Positions 11,752 to 23,499 of a stretch of 64,000 nucleotides of DNA are shown here, one piece after another. Under the pieces are notes generated by a model, which ran no database searches, had not been told where the DNA came from, and worked only from the letters and a program-made list of their open reading frames with translations. The stretch is taken from assembly GCA_965153455.1 (NCBI GenBank), contig OZ234495.1, positions 9,358,875 to 9,422,874 of the forward strand. Reading direction: 5' to 3'. A program made the position numbers and the translations under genes. The DNA is from Sphagnum compactum. Its lineage: Eukaryota > Bryophyta > Sphagnopsida > Sphagnales. Positions within the stretch are counted from its first letter, which is position 1. Each line of letters opens with the position of its first letter.

Positions 11752-14448
11752 GGGCCGGGTAGGGGAGTGAGCGTTCCCGTGCAACTCAGCCGGGTTCTCG
11801 GTTGCAGGGAAATTTTGATTTTTCTTCCCTTTTAGGCTAACATGCTTTTTATTAAAAGCTTCCATTCCCTTTGTAAAACAAGCGTGCTGTAAGTGAGTTC
11901 TTTTTATGGCGAGTTTTCTCTCTTTTGCAAAATGTTTTGAGGAAAACTTGGAAAACAACCCAGCTATTTTTAGAGTATTTATATTTTTTACCATTGAGAA
12001 AATTTTACCACTTTATTGAAATTAAAAATTGAAAAATAAAATCAGATAATATGTACTCATTTTGGTTTTATTCTACTTATTCAGCTCCATTTTGTATACC
12101 TAGTGCTCTCAATATATACTCACTTTTGTTTTCACTATGCTTTGTGGCACAAGTGCCAATTTTCACAAGTTAGTGCTTTTATTATACCTATTCACCATTG
12201 GGCCCTTTTGTTTGTTGGGCTAAGTACATTAAACCTGCTGTAACGTTACTTATTCCACTAACTTTTCAGTTGAAGTATAAATTAAACCTTGGGACTTCTT
12301 GTGAAGAGTGTTCCTTTTGCGACAAATTTTCACATCTTGATGACAAAGATAAACACAGAGGAACAAGCTATGAAGGATTTTTTATACAAAAAACTGCCCC
12401 TATCTCGCCATATTTTGAGGAAATTTTTTGAATTCCCCATAATTAGATAATGGATTTCTATAGGTTGCCAAACTATAGGAGCTTTCTTGATGTTTTCTAC
12501 TTTTCTCTGTAAATTGTAGCCAAACTTGGCTAATTCCTCCTGTGGATGATCACAAGTGTGGCTACATCACAAAATTGGGAAAAAAACCAAAAAAACATAA
12601 AACAAAAGAACAAAACAAAAACCCTACTTCTGGAACTTTGCTAAATTAATTATGAGAAAATAAAATGTAAATTTTGAATTATTTTCATGGAAAAAATAAA
12701 TCTAAATTCAATAGGTTTTGCTCCATTGGTTCAAAAAATTGTGAAAACAACAAAGGAGTTGAGCACACCATCTCATTGAAATTCCCAAAAGCAAGACACA
12801 AAGGGGGGGGAACAGTTTGAGAGGATTAGGACATGGTCACATCCAAGCAAACACAGAGTTTACTTTGCAGGGTGCCCATCCTTCAGATCATCATTAAATA
12901 ATTCACACTTTACTCTGTTCTATGCCTAAAGTTCCCACTACAGAAGATACTGCACTTTTTCTTCCAGTCATTTGCAAGAAGATAGGGCAGGTAGAGTTTA
13001 TGAAACAAGTTTGATGTTCCAAAGTTTCAATAGTTTGGCAGTTTTGGACAAAATGTTGGGTTGGGTGATGTAAGCACTTTACTATGGGATGTTGACTACC
13101 CTAAACAAGGTGGATGCAACACCCCACCCCCCCAAATGAACAACAAAAACTTGGTATGGATCAATATTGGGTATGTTGGTATCAAGGGGTTTTTTTTTCC
13201 AGTTATTTTAATATAAAAAAGTTGGCAAATCTTTCCCCAAAAAATAGCCAATTTACATGAATTAATACTGGAGAAACAGAAATTTCCCAAAATTTCCCAA
13301 TTGTTTTGTCAAAGAAATGATTTTTTTTTTGGAAAGAAAACACTAGTTGGTGTGGCTTGGAGTTCATCAATCCAATGGAAGGTTGAAAACACAACTAATT
13401 TACAATTGGTTTCTGGGATTTGTTTGCTATTTGAAACAATTTTGGGTCAAATGTCTAAGTATGCAAACCTTAACACCTCTCACCAATCATGGCTTCAAAA
13501 AGAAACTCTTTTGAACCTTCCAACCTTGGAGGTGTGAGAATGACAAGCATGGGGTGCAAGAGAAACCTCCCCAACCTTGTTTAATTGCACATGCTTTGTG
13601 TGAAAGCACACTATGATGAGGTCCTTCTATAAAGATCACATTGACAAGCTTTCTTATATTTCTTGGATAAATAAAATAATAATATGCTCAAAGAAACTTT
13701 TCAAAGAGGGGGACCTTTTGGATTGAACATAAACCAATAATCCACTAATTTTAAAGCAAAGAAATAAATTTGAAATTTAAAAGATGCTTAATTGTGAGGA
13801 CAAAGAGAGCAATTGTGACAGGATGATTGCACATAAAGTACTCAACTTTGGGTGAGAGCATTGTATTCACATTGGACATCACACTACTATTGTCGCCACT
13901 AAATGCACATAGAATTGATAAGGGGAGCTCAACCAAGTTAGAAGAAAATGACTATGATGTAACCAATTACATCCAGAAGATCAATCTGTAAAAACCTAAC
14001 AGATTTAAGGAATATGAGAAATGTGCCATAACTTCCATAAAGCGTCTAGGATTACAAAACACAAATACAGTCAAAACTCCTGAGGCAAACTCCTGTTGGA
14101 TTGCAATGTGAGGTTTTATAGAACATAATATTTAGAGAATTTGGATTAGGTTTAGTTGAATCTTTACAAAACAATACTTAAATATAACTCTTCTTTTGAC
14201 TTAATTGACAAGATTCTGCTTTCCATCTGGTTGGGAGGTTTACATCAACTTCCATTTTCTGCTATACAAAATGAACTGAAATTTGAAATCACCTTGCTAG
14301 ATCCCTACACTTGAACTTTCCAATGTCAATTACTGCGTGTTTTGAAAATTACAGAGTAAATAGTCTCCTTTGTCAAGCTCTCCAATAAAGTGAAACCCTC
14401 CTAATCAAGAGTTGGGAACTTGGGAGTAGATTTTCTAGCATTTAGACC
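11752..14448. other. AT-rich gene-free stretch
   Basis: No supported gene. It contains a G-run (12798-12805), a copy of the 'GTAGCCAAACTTGGC' dispersed repeat at 12515-12590, and short open frames without recognisable homology or splice context. Confidence 0.5.
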
Positions 14449-15048
14449 TAGGTAAAAGCATATTAATGTGTAATGCTTTTAAGCACATGTGAAAGTTCAT
14501 AATTTTTTAATTAACATTGCAAAGATAGTGTAAAGGCAAAATACTTTGAATCACACAAGTCATTTTACAAGTTATCATTCAAAATTTATTCTAATTTTTT
14601 TTAAACTTTAGTTTATCTTATGAAGAATTTAAACTTGAAAGATGAATTTCAAAATATTATTTTTGTTAAATAAAAGACTTAATAAGAAAAAATTATAATT
14701 CAAGGTACGTAGAAAATTTTGATCATCAAAATCTTTCCAAAAAGTTTTTCTTGGTATTAATGTTATCACTTCATATTCCCATTGAGTTCTTTACTCATTA
14801 AAGAACATTATATGAAAATGCATGGAATACGTATTCATTGATTATGGATTGTTACAGGTTTTGAGTACTCCTTTGAAAGTCCATTATGTTCTAGATATTT
14901 TAAAATTATCCATAAAATCCATACAATGTGATTATATCATATATAACATTGTAATGTTGAGTCCTTTTAATAGACTATATTTAATCACATGGTTAATTAC
15001 AAATTTCAAAATCTTGCATTTTATGGACAATATAATGTGCTTTCACCC
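14449..15048. mobile_element. MITE-like element, same end family as 3277-4011
   Basis: Left end AGGTAAAAGCATATTA (from 14450). The right end, reverse-complemented, is GGGTGAAAGCACATTA (15033-15048), so 13 of 16 bases match. The interior is A/T-rich and non-coding. More decayed than the element at 3277-4011. Confidence 0.4.
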
Positions 15049-15710
15049 ATAGTATATAGTTATTATGAAATTTCTTGCATTAACATTTATCTATATATAT
15101 ATAGCAAATGTGAGATTCTAATATAACATTTAAATTGTACAAGTTGAACCTTGAATCCCAAGAAACTTGCACCACCAGCCTATTAACAAAGCAATTTGGC
15201 CTTACATCCATATTCTCCTTCTAAACCTTAATTCTAGAGCTCAAACATAATTTTGATTTAAAAGTTACAAAATTTTAAAAGAATTATCATCTAGTAGAAT
15301 GTACTTACTTACCATCCACCTCTAAATTAAAATATTTGCTCTCAAGTTCAAGTGTCAAACTTATTATCATCAATTATTGTTGGACAAATGTTCTTTCTCT
15401 CTAATGTATATTCCTTCTCTGTAAGGTATAGACTTTCTTTAGATAGACAAGGGATTTGAACCCAAACGAAAATTACTTATGTAACATGATGGGAACTTTT
15501 TAAAGTGTGATAAATAGCCAATTGTGCCCTTATTGTTGAAAGGATATTTTACTTTGGGAAAACTTGGCTAAACATTTGCATTGTGCAATGCTCTTGTTTT
15601 TCATCCTTTTTGGGAAAACTCAATTTTATTTTGTTACAAACATTGTGAACTTTTAAATTTTATGCAAAAATTATTGGGTATTGAAAACTAGGGTGCATGA
15701 AAAATTTATG

Positions 15711-15800
15711 CTAGGTAAAAGCTTGGGGTGGGGGCATTCCCAAAATAACCAGCCCTAAACCTTTGGTTGCTTATTTTGGGAACTAAGGCTTTTACGCTAC
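15711..15800. repeat. Short imperfect palindrome (about 90 bp)
   Basis: CTAGGTAAAAGC at the left pairs with GCTTTTACGCTA at the right with one extra base. Inside, CCCAAAATAA (15740-15749) pairs exactly with TTATTTTGGG (15771-15780). The outer arms resemble the ends of the 3277 and 14449 elements, so this may be a shortened derivative. Confidence 0.4.
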
Positions 15801-17149
15801 ATTTAAGTAGGTAGAGAACTTTAAAAACTAATAATTTTGACCAAACACAATTGTGAACTTGTCTTCCAAAAAAAAAAAAAGAAACCCCTCCAAATGAAAG
15901 TTAAATTTAATGGAATCTTGTGATGTTTCAATAAATTTTTAGATTTAAAAATCAACAAAGTTTGTAATGTTGAGCTTGACCAATTGGGTATTTTAAACCT
16001 AATAGACCAACTAGTTCCACTTTCAATTTGAACTGATGTTGGTAGGTTCCTTGGTTTGGAATGTCATACTTAGGGTTCAAGTTCAAGTTCTTGTGACTGA
16101 AACTTACATTGGCATCCTTTTGTGAAATCAAAACAAGCATCAAAATATGAAACTAGCAAAAAACTTTGGGTAAAATTTGAAGAATTATGCTCAAATTTAT
16201 ACTCAAAGAAACTAGCAAAACTAATTTAAATTAAAACCAAAACCAAAGGTTTTTTTTAAAACAAACTAGTTTGAGATAATCAACATTAACTTGAACCAAT
16301 GTTTGACAAGTTTGTCAATTTGGAGTATTGAATCCAAGAGTTCAAGTTCTTATGATTTAGATTCTACCCAACATTCTTTTGGTGAACTATCACAAGGTCT
16401 ATTTAGAAATTTAGAAACTAAACTAAAAATTCTAAGTGGGCAATTGATTTTGATTTCTTGTAAAATTCAATACATTCACAATTTTCAATTTTAACTTGTT
16501 GTAAAACTTCCAAGTAAGGGACACTCTTCTTTGAATGTGCAAAGTACACAAGTAAAAATATAGGATCCCATATATTGGTTGTTGAGTTAAAAATTAAAAT
16601 TTAATTAATTATATAATAATGTTTGTAATTATTTTGAAAACCAAAATATAATTAATATAGGGTATATGTTCATCCATGAAAAGAGTAGAAAAATGTAATC
16701 TATGTACTAAATATTTTATGTATTACTTGTTAGTAGGTTCAATTAATAAAATAGGAGCTTTTAACTTGAAAGATCTTGTGTTATTTTCCATTCATTGGTT
16801 AAATCCTACATTTTTTACTTATTATTGATGGAAGCTTTATTTGATTATTGAAGTCTAAACAATTTGTTGAATCTTTCACCATGGATGAAAGAACAATTCA
16901 AAGGTGATTAAAAAAACCTTATTGAACATATTTTTATAATGTTTGGTTTGTAATTGCAATAAATGAAACAAAATGCACATTTTTTTCAAAATTTTGTTAC
17001 AAGGTTCAAAGGAATCAACCTAAGGATTACATCAAAGGTTCAAAATAGAACTATAGCAAGAACAATGGTTTGAAAACAAATCAAAAGTCATGTTACAACA
17101 AGGTTGTAACATACCATTGACCTATGAAAGAAATATAAACATTTGGGGT
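15801..17149. other. AT-rich gene-free stretch
   Basis: No gene or structured element recognised on either strand. Confidence 0.5.
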
Positions 17150-18365
17150 GAGGGACAAACATGATTAACAAGAAAAGAAAAGGCAACAAACTTGATCAAG
17201 AACATAAAGGGGGGGGGTAAGGTGTGCACAAAAAAAAATGACTAACATCATTAAGAACACAAGGGGGGGCAATGATGTGCACAAAAAAAACGATGAACAT
17301 GATTAGGAGCACAAAAGGAAGGTGTGCACAAGAGAAGGTGACAAACATGTTAAAGAACACAAGGGGGGTGGAAGTGCACAAAAGAAAACAATGAAAATTA
17401 TCAAGAACACAAAAGGGGGGTTGCACAAAAGAAGGCAACAAACATGATTAAAAGCACAAAAGGGGGTGTTTGCAAGAAAAGGCAACCAACACAATCAAAA
17501 ACACAAGAGAAGACAATAACAACCATGATCACAATACGAACATAAAAAAAGTGACAGACACAAGAACACGAAATAATCACAATGAAAAACACAAAAAAAG
17601 GTGATCATTGAAATTAAAAACACAAAAGGAAGGTGTGCCCAAAACAAAACAACAAACATGATCAAAATGAAAAACATGACCAACAACACAAAAGAAAGCG
17701 ACAATCATGATCAACAACAATTGTAAGAGCAAAATAATATGATCAAAAACACTAAAAAGGCGACAACCATGATCAACAACAAGAGAAAACAACAACCATG
17801 ATCAATAATAAGATCGTAAGAAAATATGATGACCACAATCAGGAGCACAAGGGGGAAGGGTGTGAATAAAAGGATGCAACAATATATATGATTAACAATA
17901 ACAACAAGAGCACAAAAAATGGTGACAACCATTATCAAGAGCATAAAAAAGGCAACAACCATGATCAACAACAATTGTAAAAACACATGAAAATGTAATG
18001 ACGATGATCAACAGTAACTACAATAACACAATAAAAGGCTACAACAATGATCATGATGAAGAAAGTGATGATCATATTCAAAACATAAGAAAAGGTGACA
18101 ATCACCACAAGGAACACAAAAGAAGGTGACAACCTTAATCACGACAAAAAAAAAACAATAACCATGATCAAGAACACAAGAGAAGGTGACAACACAATCA
18201 AGAGCACACAAAAAAAAATGACCACAATCAAGACAAATATTGCAAGGACCATGATCATGAACACAAGACAAGGTGACAACCACAATTAGGAGCACGAAAA
18301 AAAACAATGACCACGATCAAGACAAATAAAGCAAGAACCATGATCATTGACAGGAGAGAAGGTGA
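17150..18365. repeat. A/C-rich degenerate tandem repeat array (about 1.2 kb)
   Basis: Dozens of degenerate copies of a roughly 33-38 base unit built from 'gacaaccatgatcaagaacacaa' and 'aagaaggtg' run head to tail. The plus strand is very poor in T except in 'atgatca'. Several short G runs occur, for example near 17209-17217 and 17266-17271. The minus strand is therefore open over long distances (Phe/Cys/Leu-rich frames), which is a by-product of composition and not evidence of genes. Confidence 0.75.
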
Positions 18366-19679
18366 TGTAAGATTGCCCTACATGAGATTGCCTTACACCA
18401 ACAAGAGCACAAACCTAAGATGTTAAAAGCATGACAATGCTTAAGATTTTAAGGTTAGACAAACAAGGCTTGCCTACGACCATAAATTTTCTTCAACTTT
18501 TTGTGATAGTGATATATCTATTGATGGAGGATGAATGTTTTTAAATAAAGAAAACATTGGATTATATTTTGTCAATGGTAAATTGTGTTCACTTGTCAAA
18601 TGTTGAATGTGTACTACAAGGGATAAAAGTATATGTTCATAGTGAGAACAAATATTTGCTTAAGAATTTTTTCAATCAATGGACCCCCTTTGTTTGAAGA
18701 GGCATAACTTTCACATCTCTCCACCAAATTGCTTGATTTTTGTAACCATGGAAATGCCCATAGGTGAGGCACAAGTTCTCTTTAAATCCCATGCCCCCAA
18801 AAAATCACTCCTAGTGAACAAATTCTTTTAAATTTCTTACATGTTAGGTGACTAGCCTAGCTACCCTAACAATAAAGTAAATCCTTCAAACATTTTATCA
18901 CTATGGCTATTGTCTTTGGATGAGATGATGTTCAAACGGAATAAAATTAGTTATCTACGAGATAATTCCACTTTGGTAAATGGGCCTTCCGATTGGTGCA
19001 AGAGATAGGTGGGGCATTAGATTGAAGGGAAGCATTAAGTTCTCCCCATATTCAATTCTTCAGGTAAATTATTCTTGCTACAAGATACATAGATTCAACT
19101 GCTGCTCACTCATGTAATTGCCTGGACCTGGCACAATATTTTCCGGATGCCTAACCAAGCAAAAGCAAGTACCACAAGGTATTTGTCACTAAGGCAACTA
19201 ACGTCAAGTATGCCCTGAATATCACATCCAGCACCATCCTCAAATTCAAGGTTCTACCAGTCCAACAGCCACTTTAAAAGCCTTTGATTTAAGTGTTCTG
19301 TAAGAGGTTTGCGACTGGAGCTACTGGTTCTTCAGGAAGAGATATCTTGTCTTCAAACTTATAATGATTTCGCCAAACAAAAACAAAGAAACAAACTTGG
19401 AGCATAAAGGGTTACATGTGTCACAAAACCCAATTGCTCAAGCTTCCTGTAAACTTAGCTACCTGGTAAGACAATTCAACATTGAAGCTCATTGTTGCAC
19501 CATTCATCATCCATCAATTCCATTCAATGAACTTAAAGAACTTGCATTGAAGGTTGGTATTTCTCACAATGCCAGTGCTATTGACAGAAATGAGGCCACC
19601 ACAGATCTAGGGTTGTGAAGGTCTGGAATAGTACTTGCACAGGACACTACATTGCAAAAATGTTTTCTTTCATAAATTT
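18366..19679. other. Intergenic with dispersed repeat copy
   Basis: 18670-18890 matches 6595-6800 in degenerate form; shared blocks are 'gag-ggcataactttc' and 'gtgactagcc...accctaacaataaagt'. From about 19000 base composition becomes less A/T-rich, leading into the dynamin-like pseudogene. No intact gene. Confidence 0.45.
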
Positions 19680-21815
19680 CCAGTGTTTCCTTTTAAAGCA
19701 CTGATTGAATGCAATGGAGATGTTGCTGCACTGCTCACTAAATCAGCTCCCTCCCTCTCACACCACCTTGAAGTTCCCAAACAAGGAACATTTTGATACC
19801 CACTTTTGGAATATTGGCAGCAAGACTGTTGAACACAAACTTTTTGAACCATCAGGTTTAGATCCTCTTCATTAAACCTGTGGTCACTTCCTGCAACACA
19901 CCACCCCTGCATTTGTGAGGAAATTGTAGACGCCTTTGTTTACTACACATCTCGTTGCAAACAATCACAACAGATACAAGCAGGCTTCAAAACATTGTAT
20001 ATGATGTGCCAACACATTGCACAAATGGAAAAGATTTTTTTTGACAGAACTCTTCACAAAGGTCGTTGGATCAAGATATGGACATGATGATCTTTGTTGA
20101 GCAACCAACTCTCACTGGATGATGTTGCTAGCCAATTCAAAGTTAGGACATACCATTGGAATCTCTAAAGGATTGAAGCATGTGCTGGAGTCAAACTCTG
20201 GCCCAGAGCCACCTTCAATAGAAGATCCTTTTGTAGACTCAATACACCATCTAAGCTTTGACATCCATTCCAACTTCTCAGCCATATTTTCAGCCTTCAA
20301 CACAATCCAGTGGTGTCCTGCCAGCCAAACAAGTATAAATGAATCAAAAGGCCAAGACTACAAAGGAGGGTAGATAACATGAAGGGTAATTGCAGAAAAA
20401 TTTCCACAACAACCATTTGAAGTTAACATGAGAATGGGTGCAGTCATATCTTAGGAGAGTTTCTCACAAAGTGCCAAACCATCACCTTCATCACAAATAG
20501 CAGTGACAAGCTGCAACAACTATCCACTACCTTCATCAGCTCCCGGCAGTATGTGTAGATAAGTACATAATCACCCACCCAAAATGACAAGATGAGAACA
20601 GTAGGGTCAGCTAGTCCTGCAGCAAATGGAGATTTAAGAATCTGATTTCAATCATCAATAAGAAAAGGTGCATCTGCAAAATGGAGGCAGTGGCACATAC
20701 AAGGTACAATTACCTTTCAGTCTTATATGCAACTTTTTGACTGATTTTGAACACAAGACCCCCCATCACTATTGTTCTGCCTATCTGATGAAGCTTTATC
20801 CTTTGTCAATACTTTTGTGGTAACTTTTTGTGGCTTCATCATCAGCTCCATCTTCTATTGTACACTTCTACAAGCATCCACAACGAGTAAGGTTCATCTT
20901 GGTGGAAGGAACACTGTTACACAGTATCTGTCTTGCCATACAGCCACCTATTAGTGCAAGATTCAGCAAACACAAGCTACAACAATCAATTGCAATGCAA
21001 ATCAAAGAAGTCAAACTAAAGCTCTATTCCTTCAAAGCATACTGCAGCACCCATAGTCAAATAATCACATCTGTTGCTTGAGAAAATCAACAGTTACCAG
21101 TTAACCTGCCAGAACTGAAGCAGCAGCAAGACTTCATGAAAATCTTTCACCTAGTTTGTGACACCATAGAAGTTCCTTTCCTCTGGTGTTTTGGTGTATG
21201 CAAACTGCAGGAAACATTGAAAACAGGTTCCATGGGCTAATCTTTTTCATTTCAATCTACTACCAAGGCAAATTGATTCAAAGACTAATGCAATCAAAAG
21301 AAATAGATATTTGTCTTCTGCTGAAACCCATGAACCCAAACAAAAAGAATTAGCAGTTGATCATGCAAACTGGATCCTGATAGGTGTCAAGAATATACCT
21401 TGTTGGTTTTCTCATTGGGAACAAACCATCTTTTGGCCCAGGAACTTTTTCTGCACTTCTTCATGAGATAGCCTGGAACACCCTACCCAATTAGCTGTCC
21501 AATGCTCAAAGTTAACATCTGGAAATGTGTTGTTATGTGTGACTATTCAGAAGTATAAGCCAAAAGTTGCTTCAAACAGCCTGAAACAAATCAAACTGAC
21601 TAGATCTTGTCTACACCCATATAGAATATGTTAACAGCATGCACAACATCCTGCACCTCAAGAAAACCATTTTCTACACCTGAAGCTAAAAAATGAGATA
21701 TAAGATCAGCATGCCTGCATCATTGTCTCCAACAATCTGCAGAGTTGATGGTGTAGCTTGCTTCAAAGATATCAAACTCCCACCCTGTGATGTGGGCACA
21801 GGTCCTCTTGCCTGA
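19680..21815 (-). pseudogene. Truncated dynamin-related protein 2 (DRP2)-like pseudogene
   Basis: Exon-like fragments lie in the correct order on the minus strand. A 'GPVPTSQGGSLISLK' linker (about 21815-21740) comes first. PH-domain start 'PGYLMKKCRKSSWAKRWF' follows, ending at a GT donor (about 21480-21399). Next is 'FAYTKTPEERNFYGV' after an AG acceptor (21204-21151), closed by TAG. A decayed 'CTIEDGADDEATK' lies near 20870-20830. The PH end 'WIVLKAENMAEKLEWMSKLR' is from about 20317. 'NEEDLNLMVQKV' and, in another frame, 'FNSLAANIPK' lie near 19870-19790. Plant DRP2 proteins carry these blocks between the GTPase/middle region and the GED and act in clathrin-coated vesicle scission. GTPase and middle domains are absent, and stops and a frameshift interrupt the rest. 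Intron positions are kept, so this is a duplicated genomic fragment and not a retrocopy. Confidence 0.72.
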
Positions 21816-22480
21816 AAATCATTACATTTGCAGCCACTGACATTGAGTGGAGCTCCATATCTAAACTACCTTTACATCCAGTTCAGTATTTTCGGTCTGA
21901 ACCAAACAACAACTCAAAAGTAAAGCTCAGTACTGGACATTCTCATATAAGAGACATACATTTCAATACAAGGTGCAGCCAATTAATTGTTAATCCACCA
22001 AGTTATCCTTGGAGATAGAAACATCTCAGAGCACATAATTTCTTGCACTCCTGCTCTCATATCCTGGACTATACATGTTTGCACTCATGTGGTGCTTTAA
22101 CAAGAGAGTACAATGAGTACTTAACAAGGGGTGTGTCACACTGTGGCCTTGCCATTTACATTGAAAAGTATCTTAAGGAAAAAGAAGAATTATGAAAACT
22201 CAAATACTTCACCATGCAAAAATATAATCTTGAAAAAATCCTCTAAAAGAAACCAAAATCCTTCAAGATATTATAATTCTGTAACTAATCTCAAGTTTCA
22301 ACACAAGCCAAAATATCATCTTTCAAAAATAATAATATAAAAATAGACTTAGTATTACCTAGGGGCCAAAATCCCTTAAGCTACTATACTCTATAATGAA
22401 TCTAAACACAATAATATCCTTGCCTTGTTGGTGGAAAGGCGATAACCTGGAGAGTGAAGATATACACTGCGAGAGAGAGA
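21816..22480. other. Intergenic, no gene recognised
   Basis: No dynamin GTPase or middle-domain blocks and no other coding signal could be found on either strand. Confidence 0.45.
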
Positions 22481-22493
22481 AGGAAGGTCTGCC

Positions 22494-22502
22494 TTTATAT
22501 AG
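22494..22502. promoter_or_regulatory. TATA-like box upstream of the glycosylase gene
   Basis: The plus strand reads GCCTTTATATAGAGG and the minus strand reads CCTCTATATAAAGGC. The minus reading is the better canonical TATA and is followed on that strand by a CT-rich tract typical of plant leaders. On the plus strand it would serve the glycosylase gene with a leader of about 970 bases. Direction is unresolved; a divergent promoter is possible. Confidence 0.4.
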
Positions 22503-23499
22503 AGGAGAGCATGCTCACATGGATGATATATTAACAGATGATTCATTCCTCTTCTCATTTGCTAGGAAGCTCTTTTTATGTCATCCACGGGACGCTGGAT
22601 CGAGAGCCAGAATCACCATCCACATGGATGTATACGAATGTAAAGTCCATGTCGATGATTTGTCGAACTATTTGATGTGTCAGTGCGAGAGCGGCCGCAA
22701 AGCGCGTCTGCGAACTTCACAAACTATCTTTCGTGCGTGAGAGAGAGAGAGATCCAAGGGAGGATCGTGAGGGGCAGGATTTGTGGAAGAATGTTGTAGT
22801 AGTGATTCAGCAGCTTCGTGTGAGAATGGTGGTGACAATGTGAAGTTAACTGAGTGTTTTTTTTTCGCTTTAGAAAATTGCTGGGGGAACAAGATGTGTG
22901 GCAGATGTCACGTTTGCTTGCTGTGAGCTGGAAAGAAAGGAAACAAATCTGGCAGTAGCTAACAGAGAATGAAGTAGCTTGTTTGTTTTTGCTTACCAGT
23001 TGTGGGCGGAGGGATAATATGGGGTGGAGGGGTTGGGAGTGGCCTGTGAGAGATTTTTGCAGCTGAGTTTTTCGTGATGTGATCAGCTGCAAGAACTGAA
23101 TCTGGGACTAGATAGAAGCTTTAGTTTAGCTTGCTGTTGGTGGGACGTTTTGAGCAAGCTTGGGCTTTTCTTTGATGTCAGCTGAAAGCAACAACAAATC
23201 TGTCAGGAGATAGATGTTATCTAGGTTTCTTCTGTACATTTGTTGTGGCATTTGTAGGTGAGGACTAGGTTGATTTGCTGCATGCAGCTGCGTGTTGATG
23301 CTACTACTAACTATTGCAGAGGAGGCTGTCGCTGGAAAGTCTGCAAGAGAAGCTGTTGTGAGGGCGAAGCTGGAAGCTTATACTCATGACGTTGCAAGAT
23401 TGCATTGCACTGTGCTGTGAAGATATCAGGGAGCAACTGGCAGTCTGACCAGCCGAGCATTTCCAGGAAGAAGAAAGTTGAGCGTATGATCCCACAGCT

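Noticed and set aside
17196-18307. Cysteine/phenylalanine-rich minus-strand frames that look like membrane proteins
   Set aside because: They are products of the A/C-rich tandem array and have no splice context or homology.
19430-19510. Plus-strand 'KLSYLVRQFNI' resembling the DRP2 segment after the GED
   Set aside because: It is on the opposite strand to the other DRP2 fragments and the match is only about ten residues; an inversion is possible but chance cannot be excluded.
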